A program made the position numbers and the translations under genes. Positions 1-7,014 of a stretch of DNA of 14,702 bases are shown here, piece after piece; the stretch's first letter is position 1; the number at the start of each line of letters is the position of its first letter. The notes under the pieces are model-generated. The model did not search any database. It had not been told where the DNA came from and was given only the letters and a program-made list of their open reading frames with translations. The stretch is from DASPWV01 sp046727855 (GTDB lineage Bacteria; Acidobacteriota; Vicinamibacteria; Vicinamibacterales; UBA2999): NCBI GenBank assembly GCA_046727855.1, contig JBKPDL010000059.1, forward strand, positions 1-14,702, written 5' to 3'.

Positions 1-84
1 GCCGGCTTCACGCGCATGCCCACGGTCGGTTCTCCCAGTCGGCGACCCTCGGCGACGCTCGTCGGCTGCCGCGATCGCGGGGTT

Positions 85-339
85 CTACGTTCGAGCCCGT
101 TTGAAGTAGAACCGCGTGTTCTCCGGCAGCGCGACCAAACCAACCAGCTCCCAGCCTTCCGCCCCCTGCGCGTTCAGTTCCTCCTCGGACAGTGCACTTT
201 GGAAGATCACCTTGTATTCCCATCGCTGCTTCTCGTACACGTAAACCATCGGCGGCTGAACTCGGGCGAGTTGGGGCTCTTCCGGCTGTGGTCGGTGGGG
301 AGATGGATGCGGCGGCGGATCTGTAAATTTGATCAGCAT
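85..339 (-). CDS. DUF4177-like small protein
   Basis: This 84-residue protein has a proline-rich N-terminal stretch (about residues 8-30) followed by a compact domain. The domain pattern is WEYKV near residue 40, then an E-E-E-L-N segment, GAEGWELVGLV around residues 59-69, and a closing FYFKR. That pattern (an aromatic E-Y-K-V strand, a helix with LN..G..GWELV, and a final F.FKR strand) is what I know of DUF4177-type domains, whose function is unknown. The start is supported by a GAGGAA ribosome binding site (plus-strand positions 345-350) a few bases before the ATG. The gene stands alone, facing away from the ligase gene. An 8-bp inverted repeat (81-88 and 106-113) spans its stop codon, but no T-tract follows, so it is not a clear terminator. 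The family assignment is by eye; the gene itself is likely real. Confidence 0.72.
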   Translation of the reverse strand: MLIKFTDPPPHPSPHRPQPEEPQLARVQPPMVYVYEKQRWEYKVIFQSALSEEELNAQGAEGWELVGLVALPENTRFYFKRART

Positions 340-364
340 GACACTTCCTCAAGGAATCGCTCTT

Positions 365-428
365 GACATCTCCTAAGGCTGAGAGCGTGATATTTGAAGC
401 AAGTTTTCCTGGCGCCTTAGGAGATGTC
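365..428. repeat. Perfect 15-bp inverted repeat with 34-bp centre
   Basis: GACATCTCCTAAGGC at 365-379 is matched exactly by its reverse complement at 414-428. The 34-bp centre is AT-richer than its surroundings. A perfect 15-bp pair at this distance is unlikely by chance. It could be the ends of a tiny non-autonomous mobile element (a MITE-like relic) or a cruciform/regulatory site. I see no flanking target-site duplication and no transposase, so the mobile-element reading stays open. Confidence 0.6.
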
Positions 429-431
429 TAG

Positions 432-448
432 GCCCCGCGGAGCGGGGC
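432..448. repeat. GC-rich hairpin next to an A-run
   Basis: GCCCCGC at 432-438 pairs with GCGGGGC at 442-448 across a three-base loop, and six A residues follow on the plus strand. For an intrinsic terminator the tract after the stem should be T in the transcript. Here it is A when read rightward, and the T-run comes before the stem when read leftward. It is therefore a hairpin without a clear terminator role. Confidence 0.45.
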
Positions 449-711
449 AAAAAAGACATATGGCAGCGAAGCCAACTGTTTGGTTTTCTCGGCGGTTTGA
501 GGCGAAGCTTCGCTGGCATGTTGGCCTGAAGTTCCTCCTTTAAGGTTACTCCCGAGCCGACAACCAGGGACTGGTCCGCGGTACATCGCCAGTCGCCGCT
601 CTCTGTCGCTCGTGCATTCCGAGCCTTTCAATTACGCACGCTACTGCTCAAATCGCGAGCGGCTGCTGAAGCGTTGGAGCGCGACCCTCCCGGAGTGGGC
701 CGCGACGAGTC

Positions 712-1689
712 GTGCCTCGGGCTGCTACGCTGTCAACCGTGGCGCTCGTTCCCGTGCTGCCGATGATGGCGACAAACGCATCCAGGTTGCCCGTGGGCGA
801 TCACTGGACCTACGAGGTCAAATGGGACGGCTACCGCGCGCAACTCGTCAAAGACGGTCCACGCGTTCGAGTGATCTCCCGCAACCTGAAGGATCTGTCC
901 GCTGACTACCCGCACCTCGCCGCCGCGGCGTCGTCGCTGACTGGTCAGGACGCGATCGTCGATGGCGAGATCGTCGCGCTCGACGAGCATGGCGTCCCAT
1001 CTTTTCAGGCGCTTCAGCATCGCAGCGTGGTGCGAGTCGGGATCGTGTTCTACGCATTCGATCTGCTGCACTTGGACGCCAGCGATTACCGCAAGAAACC
1101 ACTGCGCGAACGGCGTCGAGCACTGCACGAGTTGAAGTTCGCATCGCCAATCCTGCTGTCCGCGCCGTTACCCGGTGCGGCCGAGCAGATCGAGCGCGCC
1201 GTGCGCGGCGCCGGACTCGAGGGCGTGATCGCCAAGCGCGAGGATTCGATCTACGAACCGGGCCGCCGCAGCCACGCGTGGCGCAAGGTCAAGTTCAGTA
1301 AGCGCCAGGAATTCGTCATCGCTGGCTACAAACCCGCCGGCAAGACGTTCGATTCTGTGTTGGTTGGCTATTACGAGCGCCGGAAATTCTTCTACGCCGG
1401 GAAGGTGCGTGCGGGCTTCACGCCGGAAACGCGAGCGGATATCTGGCGGCGCATCGCGCCCCTGACAATCGCGCGCTGTCCCTTCGCCAACCTTCCCAAC
1501 AGCACGGGCAAGAGCCATTGGGGCGAAGGTATCACCGCCGAAGACATGAAGATGCTGCGGTGGGTGACGCCGGCGGTTGTGATCGAAGTGGCGTTCACCG
1601 AATGGACGGCGGGAGGAAATCTTCGGCACGCATCGTTTGTCGGGGCGCGCGAGGACAAGCCCGCGCGCGAAGTGACGCGAGTCTCCTGA
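712..1689 (+). CDS. ligD: ATP-dependent DNA ligase, LigD catalytic type
   Basis: This 325-residue protein seals DNA nicks with ATP through a ligase-AMP intermediate. The nucleotidyltransferase core shows motif I EVKWDGYR with the adenylated Lys37, VDGE at 83-86, FYAFDLLHLD near 113-122, EGVIAKRE at 170-177 and WRKVK at 190-194. An OB-fold domain follows (about 197-320), ending in the LRHASF.G.REDKP signature of LigD-type ligases. There is no polymerase/primase or 3'-phosphoesterase domain, so this is a free-standing ligase module (LigC/stand-alone LigD type), shorter than full LigD. No Ku gene is nearby. The GTG start is a best guess: the N-terminus aligns with the usual P-M-L-A start of the family, but there is no strong ribosome binding site, and the ATG codons at 763-768 are downstream alternatives. 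In family knowledge such ligases act in non-homologous end joining or related repair; the role here is inferred. Confidence 0.88.
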   Translation: MPRAATLSTVALVPVLPMMATNASRLPVGDHWTYEVKWDGYRAQLVKDGPRVRVISRNLKDLSADYPHLAAAASSLTGQDAIVDGEIVALDEHGVPSFQALQHRSVVRVGIVFYAFDLLHLDASDYRKKPLRERRRALHELKFASPILLSAPLPGAAEQIERAVRGAGLEGVIAKREDSIYEPGRRSHAWRKVKFSKRQEFVIAGYKPAGKTFDSVLVGYYERRKFFYAGKVRAGFTPETRADIWRRIAPLTIARCPFANLPNSTGKSHWGEGITAEDMKMLRWVTPAVVIEVAFTEWTAGGNLRHASFVGAREDKPAREVTRVS

Positions 1690-1781
1690 CACACACTAAA
1701 CGTCTCATGCTGAATTTCGCAGCCATCCAGGGTCGCTGCCTTGGATTCCGGTGTGGTCCGAGGTCGTCGCTACCGGCAGTT

Positions 1782-1831
1782 ACAAAGTTGTCGCATCATG
1801 GCAGCTATCGCCAGCAACAAAACTGTCGCAT
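1782..1831. repeat. Pair of 15-bp imperfect direct repeats
   Basis: ACAAAGTTGTCGCAT at 1782-1796 and ACAAAACTGTCGCAT at 1817-1831 match at 13 of 15 positions, with starts 35 bases apart. They lie in the non-coding gap between the ligase and the zinc-ribbon gene. They could be a regulatory site for the downstream gene or a trace of an old insertion; nothing else here decides between these. Confidence 0.35.
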
Positions 1832-1931
1832 ACGTTACAACCTGACACTGCGGCTAAACCCGACAGACGACGCAGCCGCGAACGGCTACGATTGTTCCTC
1901 TTTACATCGCAGCTTCGGAACGCGACTGGTC

Positions 1932-2360
1932 ATGTTTGCACCGCAACCGGGTGACGTGCTCATCACCGATGCTGCTGCGTCGCAGCGCGGGGAGGTTGTG
2001 CTCGTTGATGCACTCACTCGCCGTCCACTGGGCGGAACCTTTCCATCGCTTCGTGCTGCACTTACCGCGGCCAGGCAACTTCGTGACGGTTGCTGCGTCT
2101 GGCGCGAAAACGCAGACAAACGCGGACGCCTCTTAGGCCCGCCGCTGCGTCTGCCCACGGACACAGACCACGAAACGTCATCGGTTCGCGAGCGCCGCCG
2201 CGACGACGCGCAGTGCCCCCGCTGTGGCAATACAGAGTTCGACATGATCATGCGCGGAGCGAGAATTGCCTACGAGTGCCGCCGATGCTCGCACGGATGG
2301 ATCGAGCGCCGCGCCTCGGTGCTGCACGGGCCACTCGCCGGCGCCAAAGACCGCACGTGA
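1932..2360 (+). CDS. Small zinc-ribbon protein of unknown function
   Basis: This 142-residue protein has two parts. Residues 1-70 form a small alpha/beta-like segment that begins MFAPQPGDVLIT and contains an F.SL.AAL.AAR helix pattern, faintly like DUF2188-type domains. Residues 90-125 form a zinc ribbon with CPRC (Cys95, Cys98) and CRRC (Cys116, Cys119) knuckles, followed by S-H-G-W. The four-cysteine spacing indicates structural zinc and a possible role in nucleic-acid or protein binding. The reading frame is open well upstream, but that part overlaps the ligase gene and is poor in protein-like signal, so I start at the ATG where the conserved-looking sequence begins. No strong ribosome binding site is visible. 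It is convergent with tpiA. I do not recognise a named family for the full length. Confidence 0.6.
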   Translation: MFAPQPGDVLITDAAASQRGEVVLVDALTRRPLGGTFPSLRAALTAARQLRDGCCVWRENADKRGRLLGPPLRLPTDTDHETSSVRERRRDDAQCPRCGNTEFDMIMRGARIAYECRRCSHGWIERRASVLHGPLAGAKDRT

Positions 2361-2450
2361 ACACACCGCGACGCGGCACGCGCCGTTGGCGTCATCGTCA
2401 TGCTGCTCCGCGTCTTGTGGTGCATGGAGAGCCGCATGACCCGCGAGCGG

Positions 2451-3209
2451 TCAGCGACGCGCCTTCTGAATAATCTCGGCAAACGTCCGCACTTCCAGAC
2501 TGGCACCGCCGACGAGCGCGCCGTCAACATCCGGCTGCGCCATCAACTCTGCGATGTTGTCGGTCTTGACGCTGCCGCCGTAGAGAATGTGACACCGATC
2601 GGCGGCGTCGGCGCCGAACCACTGACGTAAGCGCGTGCGGATGTGCGCGTGCGCCTCCTGCGCCTGGTCGGAGGTGGCGGTGCGGCCTGTGCCGATCGCC
2701 CAGACCGGTTCGTACGCGAGGACGAGTTCGGCGAGCTCGGCGGAGGTCACGTTGTCGAGGCCTTGACGCACCTGGCTGTCGAGCACATCCAACGTTTGGT
2801 TCGCCTCACGCTGTTCGAGTGTCTCGCCAATGCAAACGATCGGGATGAGACCGGCAGCAATCGCCGCACGGAGCTTGCGATTGACGATCAGGTCGGTCTC
2901 TCCGAACAGCGTGCGTCGTTCGGAGTGGCCGATGATCACGAGCTCGGCGCCGGCGTCCCGAACCATCGGGCCGCTGACCTCGCCGGTGAACGGGCCTTCG
3001 CGCTCCCAGTAAAGATTCTGCCCGGCCACGGCAATGTTGGTGTTGCGAGCCGCTTCGGCAGCGGAGTGGATTGCGGTGAACGGCGGCGCGACGACGACCT
3101 CGACATCGCGGACGTTGCCGACGAGCCCGCGCAGCTCCTTGATGAAGAAGACGGTCTCCTTGACCGTCTTGAACATCTTCCAATTACCGACGATCAAGGG
3201 TTGACGCAT
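2451..3209 (-). CDS. tpiA: Triosephosphate isomerase
   Basis: This 252-residue cytoplasmic enzyme interconverts dihydroxyacetone phosphate and glyceraldehyde 3-phosphate in glycolysis and gluconeogenesis. All hallmark residues are present: Asn9 and Lys11 in GNWKM, His95 in IIGHSERR, the catalytic base Glu167 in AYEPVWAIGTG, and the phosphate-binding YGGSV at 210-214. The length matches the family's usual 250 residues. It is the last gene of the minus-strand gap-pgk-tpiA group, separated from pgk by 118 bases rich in hairpins. The ATG lacks an obvious Shine-Dalgarno sequence, but the start matches the family. The secG gene that often follows tpiA is not here; the next gene is convergent. Confidence 0.98.
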   Translation of the reverse strand: MRQPLIVGNWKMFKTVKETVFFIKELRGLVGNVRDVEVVVAPPFTAIHSAAEAARNTNIAVAGQNLYWEREGPFTGEVSGPMVRDAGAELVIIGHSERRTLFGETDLIVNRKLRAAIAAGLIPIVCIGETLEQREANQTLDVLDSQVRQGLDNVTSAELAELVLAYEPVWAIGTGRTATSDQAQEAHAHIRTRLRQWFGADAADRCHILYGGSVKTDNIAELMAQPDVDGALVGGASLEVRTFAEIIQKARR

Positions 3210-3217
3210 AGTTGATT

Positions 3218-3318
3218 GGCGGACCTGTCCGCCTTCGCCAAGCGTACGGCGGTGTCGCCGAAGCTTAGCGGACGCGGAAGGTCCGCGGCTATATCAATGG
3301 CGGGCCCGAAAGGCCCGC
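3218..3318. repeat. Hairpin cluster in the pgk-tpiA spacer
   Basis: Three GC-rich inverted repeats are packed into about 100 bases. GGCGGAC (3218-3224) pairs with GTCCGCC (3227-3233), GCGGAC (3268-3273) with GTCCGC (3281-3286), and GCGGGCC (3300-3306) with GGCCCGC (3312-3318). The motif GCGGAC/GTCCGC recurs in two of them, and TTCGCC/GTCGCCGAAG segments lie between. No T-run follows any stem in the direction of transcription, so they are not typical terminators. They resemble REP-like intergenic repeats that can form RNA structure in the gap-pgk-tpiA transcript. Confidence 0.55.
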
Positions 3319-3327
3319 GGCTCCGTG

Positions 3328-4521
3328 TTAGGCGCGATCCGGGAGCGCCGCAACTCCTGGCAGCGTTTTCCCGGCGAGAAACTCGAGCGAGGCCCCGCCA
3401 CCGGTTGAAATATGCGTAATCCGATCGGCAACGCCGGTCTTGTTTACGGCCGCAACAGAATCACCGCCGCCGACGATCGTCGTCCCCTTCACGTCTGCCA
3501 CAGCTTTCGCGACGCCGATCGTACCGGCGGCGAAGGCGTCGATTTCGAAGACGCCCATGGGGCCGTTCCACACCACCGTCTTTGCGTCGCTGAGTAACTG
3601 CGTGTAGAGCCTCGTCGTTTCGGGACCGATATCGAGGCCCATGCGATCGCCGATCGACGTGTCGTTCACCTCGAGCACAGCCGTCGCGGCGCCCTCTTCC
3701 ATCTTGTTGGCGACGACGTGATCCACCGGCAGACCGAACTGCACACCGCGCGCTTTCGCATGCGACACGATGTCCCGCGCCGCGCCAAGCTTGTCCTCTT
3801 CCACCAGCGACCTGCCGGTGGGCAGGCCGAGCGCCTTGAAAAACGTGTAGGCCATCGCCCCGCCGATCAGCAGCCGATCGACTTTCGCGAGGAGATTCTC
3901 GATCACCTCGATTTTGTCGGACACTTTGGCGCCGCCGAGGATGCCGGCAAACGGACGCTCCGGATTGCCGACGGCCATGCCCAGGTAGCGCAGCTCCTTT
4001 TCCATGAGGAGCCCGGCGCCGGCATGCGTGAAATGCGGCACAATCGCGGCCACTGATGCGTGCGCCCGGTGCGCTGCGCCAAACGCGTCGTTGACGTAGA
4101 CCTCGCCGAGCACGGCGAGCTCCCTGGCAAACCCGTCGTCGTTCTTCTCTTCCTCGGAGTGGAAGCGCAGGTTTTCGAGCAGCGCGACCTTCGACCCGCC
4201 ATGCGCGTTGTCCACGGCGGCGCGCGCCGCCTCGCCGACGCAGTCGTTGGCAAACGCGATCTCCCGCGCGAGTAGCTCGCTCAGGCGTGCCGCAACCGGT
4301 TTCATGCTGAATTCAGGGGTCGGCTTCCCCTTGGGCCTTCCGAGGTGCGAGGCAAGAACGACCGTCGCGCCTTGCTCGAGCGCGTAATTGATCGTGGGAA
4401 GCGACGCCGTAATCCGCGTGTCGTCGGTGATGCGGCCGTCCTCGAGCGGAACGTTGAAATCGACGCGCATGAAGACGCGTTTGCTGCGAACGGGCAGATC
4501 GCGAATCGTGTATTTCTGCAT
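3328..4521 (-). CDS. pgk: Phosphoglycerate kinase
   Basis: This 397-residue enzyme transfers phosphate from 1,3-bisphosphoglycerate to ADP, the first ATP-yielding step of glycolysis. The N-terminal domain shows RVDFNVPL (about residues 19-26), SHLGRPKGK, and ENLRFHSEEEKND. The nucleotide-binding half shows GGAKVSDKIEVIENLL, GGGDSVAA, and the C-terminal STGGGASLEFL.GK.LPGV. The length is normal for the bacterial enzyme, and every expected motif is present. The ATG start matches the usual M..TIRDL beginning, although the ribosome binding site is weak. It lies 45 bases after gap and upstream of tpiA on the same strand, as expected for a co-transcribed glycolytic operon. Confidence 0.98.
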   Translation of the reverse strand: MQKYTIRDLPVRSKRVFMRVDFNVPLEDGRITDDTRITASLPTINYALEQGATVVLASHLGRPKGKPTPEFSMKPVAARLSELLAREIAFANDCVGEAARAAVDNAHGGSKVALLENLRFHSEEEKNDDGFARELAVLGEVYVNDAFGAAHRAHASVAAIVPHFTHAGAGLLMEKELRYLGMAVGNPERPFAGILGGAKVSDKIEVIENLLAKVDRLLIGGAMAYTFFKALGLPTGRSLVEEDKLGAARDIVSHAKARGVQFGLPVDHVVANKMEEGAATAVLEVNDTSIGDRMGLDIGPETTRLYTQLLSDAKTVVWNGPMGVFEIDAFAAGTIGVAKAVADVKGTTIVGGGDSVAAVNKTGVADRITHISTGGGASLEFLAGKTLPGVAALPDRA

Positions 4522-4566
4522 GGTTGCAACCGCGCGGCTAGCGCTGCGACAAGGCGGCGCGCGCCA

Positions 4567-5562
4567 CTACAAAACGAGTTTGAGCAGATCGACGCAGCGG
4601 CACGAGTATCCCCACTCGTTGTCGTACCACGCCATCACTTTGACGAAATCGCCGTCCATCGCCTTCGTATACTCGGCATCGACGATCGACGAGTGGGGAT
4701 TGCGACGGAAGTCGATCGACACCAGCGGCTCCGTCACAAACTGCATGATCCCCTTCAGCGGACCGTCGGCCGCGGCCTTGAGCGCGGCGTTCACCCCTTC
4801 GCCAGTCGTTTTCTTGTCGACCAGCGCGACCAGATCGACGACCGACACGTTCGGCGTCGGTACGCGCATAGCGATGCCATCGATCTTGCCCTTGAGATCG
4901 GGCATCACTTCGCCCACCGCCTTAGCCGCGCCGGTGGTGGTCGGAATAATCGACAGTGCCGCCGCGCGCGCGCGCCGCAGGTCTTTGTGCGGCAAATCGA
5001 GCAGGTGCTGATCGTTGGTATACGCGTGCACGGTTGTCATCCACGCTTTGCGAATCGAGAAGTTGTCGTGTACGACCTTGGCGAGCGGCGCGATGCAGTT
5101 GGTCGTGCAGGACGCGTTGGAAATGACGTGATGCTTCGACTTGTCGTAGCACGAATCGTTGACGCCGAGAACGAGCGTCACGTCGGGGCCTGTGGCCGGG
5201 GCGGTGATGATTACCTTCTTCGCGCCGGCGGTAAGGTGCTTCGCCGCATCGTCGCGCTTAGTGAATTTGCCCGTGGATTCAAAGACCACGTCGACGCCGA
5301 GGTCCTTCCATGGCAACTGAGCGGGATCCTTGACCGCCAGCACCTTGAACTCGTCGCCATCGACGCTGATCGCGTCCGGCCTGGCTTCGATGGTGCGGTC
5401 GAGATTGCCGAGCACCGAGTCGTACTTGAGGAGATGCGCCAGCGTTTTGGCATCCGTGATGTCGTTGATGGCCACGAAATCAACGTTGTTGTCGCCAAGG
5501 GCTGCGCGCATGATGTTGCGCCCGATGCGCCCGAACCCATTGATCCCCACTCTGATTGCCAT
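4567..5562 (-). CDS. gap: Glyceraldehyde-3-phosphate dehydrogenase, type I
   Basis: This 331-residue NAD-dependent dehydrogenase oxidises glyceraldehyde 3-phosphate to 1,3-bisphosphoglycerate. The Rossmann start INGFGRIGRN is at residues 8-16, with Asp34 in the position that favours NAD. The active-site SNASCTTNC carries the nucleophile Cys152, and His179 in HAYTND is the general base. The frame stays open 25 codons further upstream, but I chose the internal ATG. It gives the standard MAIRVGINGFGRIGR start and follows a strong GGGAGGAG ribosome binding site (plus positions 5567-5574) four bases away. It is the first gene of the minus-strand gap-pgk-tpiA operon, with its own putative promoter upstream that overlaps the promoter of the divergent kdtA. 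Confidence 0.98.
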   Translation of the reverse strand: MAIRVGINGFGRIGRNIMRAALGDNNVDFVAINDITDAKTLAHLLKYDSVLGNLDRTIEARPDAISVDGDEFKVLAVKDPAQLPWKDLGVDVVFESTGKFTKRDDAAKHLTAGAKKVIITAPATGPDVTLVLGVNDSCYDKSKHHVISNASCTTNCIAPLAKVVHDNFSIRKAWMTTVHAYTNDQHLLDLPHKDLRRARAAALSIIPTTTGAAKAVGEVMPDLKGKIDGIAMRVPTPNVSVVDLVALVDKKTTGEGVNAALKAAADGPLKGIMQFVTEPLVSIDFRRNPHSSIVDAEYTKAMDGDFVKVMAWYDNEWGYSCRCVDLLKLVL

Positions 5563-5608
5563 TCGGCTCCTCCCGCAGCGGCCCGAGTACCAGGTCAGAA
5601 CAGACCAT

Positions 5609-5637
5609 TCTATATAGCGCGCCTTGCAGGTGGTCAA
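5609..5637 (-). promoter_or_regulatory. Putative sigma-70-type promoter for gap-pgk-tpiA
   Basis: Read on the minus strand, TTGACC (5637-5632) and TATAGA (5614-5609) are separated by exactly 17 bases, and the -10 lies about 47 bases before the gap ATG. The -35 matches the consensus at five of six positions and the -10 at four of six. It is the only such pair I found in the gap upstream region. It is a prediction from hexamers only. Confidence 0.5.
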
Positions 5638-5652
5638 ATCGGCGTCTATACT
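5624..5652 (+). promoter_or_regulatory. Putative sigma-70-type promoter for the LPS operon
   Basis: TTGCAG (5624-5629) and TATACT (5647-5652) are 17 bases apart. The -10 is a five-of-six match to consensus; the -35 is weaker. Transcription would start near 5659, giving a very short leader before the kdtA ATG at 5674. The -35 sits inside the spacer of the divergent gap promoter, and the gap -35 sits inside this spacer, so the two promoters interlock. Confidence 0.45.
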
Positions 5653-5673
5653 GCAGCGGTTGTAAGTCCCTCA

Positions 5674-7014
5674 ATGTATTTCCTTTACAGCGTTCTCGTG
5701 CTCGCGTTTTTTGTGGTGGTCTCGCCCTGGTTCCTCTATCAGGCGATCCGCTACAAGAAGTATGTCGCGAGCCTCGGTCAACGGATGGGGTTCCTCCCCA
5801 TTTCGTTCAACATCGACGCGGAGCATTCGATCTGGATTCACGCCGTCTCGGTCGGAGAAGTCTTGACCGCGCGGCCGCTCGTGCGCGATCTCAAAGTGCA
5901 CTATCCGCGACTGCGAATTTTCCTGTCGACCACCACGCTTGCCGGCCAGCAGCTCGCTCGGCGCAGCACGCAGGACGTTGACGCCGTCTTCTATTTTCCC
6001 TTTGACCTCGACATTTTCGTGCGCCGAACGCTCAACCTGGTGCGGCCGCGGCTCTTCGTCATGATGGAAACGGAGATCTGGCCCAACCTGCTGCGCGAAT
6101 GCCGGCGTCGCGGAATCAAGACGGCAGTGGTGAACGGTCGCGTGTCGCAACGCTCCTATTCGCGCTATCGCTTCGTTCGCGGGTTCATGCGTCGTGTCCT
6201 CTCGGACATCGATCGTTTCTGCGTGCAGAGCCAGGAATCGGCGCGCCGCTTCATCGATCTCGGTGCACATCCGTCGACCGTGACAGTCACGGGCAGTCTC
6301 AAGTTCGACTCACTGGAGCTCGCGCCGAGCATGCACACACGCGCGCGCGATCGCGTGCTGCGCCACTTTCGCGTTCCGGCAGCTCGTCCGGTGCTCGTCG
6401 CCGGCAGCACCATGAAAGGCGAAGAAGCGGCAGTGCTGCGCGCATTTCGCCGCTTGCGGTCCGCCGCGCCCAATGCGCTGCTCGTGCTGGCGCCGCGCCA
6501 TCCCGAACGGTTTCAGGACGTCGCGCGAATGAGTCGAGAGGAAGGGCTGAAGACCGTTCTCCGCACCGAGTTGGCGATCGATGCCGAGCCGCGCGCCGAT
6601 GTGGTGATTCTCGATTCCATCGGCGAGCTTGCAACGATTTATCAGATCGCAACCGTCGTGTTCGTCGGCGGGAGTCTCGTTGCCACCGGCGGACATAACA
6701 TCCTCGAACCGGCCGTTTTCGGTAAGCCGATCGTCTTCGGCCCGCACATGGAGAACTTTGCCGAAATCGCGGCGGCGTTTACCGGCAACGGGGCGGCCAT
6801 CCAGGTGCGCGGCGAGCGCGAGCTGGAAGACACGCTCCACAGCCTCATCACCGATTCGGTGCGGCGGGCGCGCCTTGGCGCCGGCGCGCGCGCGCTCGTC
6901 GAAGCCAATCGCGGCGCCAAAGACAAATCCATCCAAGTGCTCACGGAGCTCCTCCCCCGGGATCCGACGACGTCGTATCCGCCGAACGTGCGGCCGTTCA
7001 GACCCATTGCTTGA
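5674..7014 (+). CDS. waaA: 3-deoxy-D-manno-octulosonic acid (Kdo) transferase
   Basis: This 446-residue inner-membrane glycosyltransferase (GT30) moves Kdo from CMP-Kdo onto the lipid A precursor. Residues 3-23 form an N-terminal membrane anchor. HAVSVGEV at 56-63 carries the catalytic-base Glu62; METEIWPNLL is at 131-140, and the C-terminal GT-B half has GGSL...GGHNILEPA near 332-347 followed by GKPIVFGPH.ENF. The length is close to the usual 420-ish residues. The reading frame stays open far upstream, but that part is antisense to gap and pgk; I start at the ATG that begins the hydrophobic anchor. The ribosome binding site is weak and the predicted leader short. It is the first gene of the envelope operon and overlaps lpxK. 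The sequence does not show whether one or two Kdo residues are added. Confidence 0.96.
   Translation: MYFLYSVLVLAFFVVVSPWFLYQAIRYKKYVASLGQRMGFLPISFNIDAEHSIWIHAVSVGEVLTARPLVRDLKVHYPRLRIFLSTTTLAGQQLARRSTQDVDAVFYFPFDLDIFVRRTLNLVRPRLFVMMETEIWPNLLRECRRRGIKTAVVNGRVSQRSYSRYRFVRGFMRRVLSDIDRFCVQSQESARRFIDLGAHPSTVTVTGSLKFDSLELAPSMHTRARDRVLRHFRVPAARPVLVAGSTMKGEEAAVLRAFRRLRSAAPNALLVLAPRHPERFQDVARMSREEGLKTVLRTELAIDAEPRADVVILDSIGELATIYQIATVVFVGGSLVATGGHNILEPAVFGKPIVFGPHMENFAEIAAAFTGNGAAIQVRGERELEDTLHSLITDSVRRARLGAGARALVEANRGAKDKSIQVLTELLPRDPTTSYPPNVRPFRPIA

Larger units (their letters stand above)
340..711. other. Gene-poor interval between the DUF4177-like gene and the ligase gene
   Basis: I see no convincing coding region in these roughly 370 bases; the short open frames here are low quality and lack good ribosome binding sites. 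The interval holds a perfect 15-bp inverted repeat (365-379 and 414-428), a short GC hairpin followed by an A-run (432-454), and a 12-bp palindrome GCGAAGCTTCGC at 502-513. A TTGACA hexamer at 363-368 could be a plus-strand -35 element, but I find no matching -10 at normal spacing. No tRNA or riboswitch I recognise is present. Confidence 0.5.

Noticed and set aside
81..113. Terminator at the end of the DUF4177-like gene
   Set aside because: The 8-bp inverted repeat overlaps the stop codon and is not followed by a T-run.
432..456. Intrinsic terminator
   Set aside because: The stem is good, but the tract after it is A in the plus-strand transcript, and the T-run precedes the stem on the minus strand.
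428..631. Minus-strand 67-residue frame in the gene-poor interval
   Set aside because: No ribosome binding site, no recognisable domain, and it runs through the hairpin and palindrome region.
1518..1931. Upstream part of the open frame leading into the zinc-ribbon protein
   Set aside because: It overlaps the conserved ligase C-terminus and shows no protein-like pattern until the ATG at 1932.
2370..2414. Bidirectional terminator between the zinc-ribbon gene and tpiA
   Set aside because: GACGCGG and CCGCGTC form only a 7-bp pair over a 31-base loop with no T-tract; this is too weak to call.
4345..5673. Long plus-strand open frame joined in frame to kdtA, giving an 889-residue protein
   Set aside because: It is antisense to gap and pgk, which have complete family motifs, and the Kdo transferase begins normally at its membrane anchor at 5674. 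High GC leaves the opposite strand free of stops.
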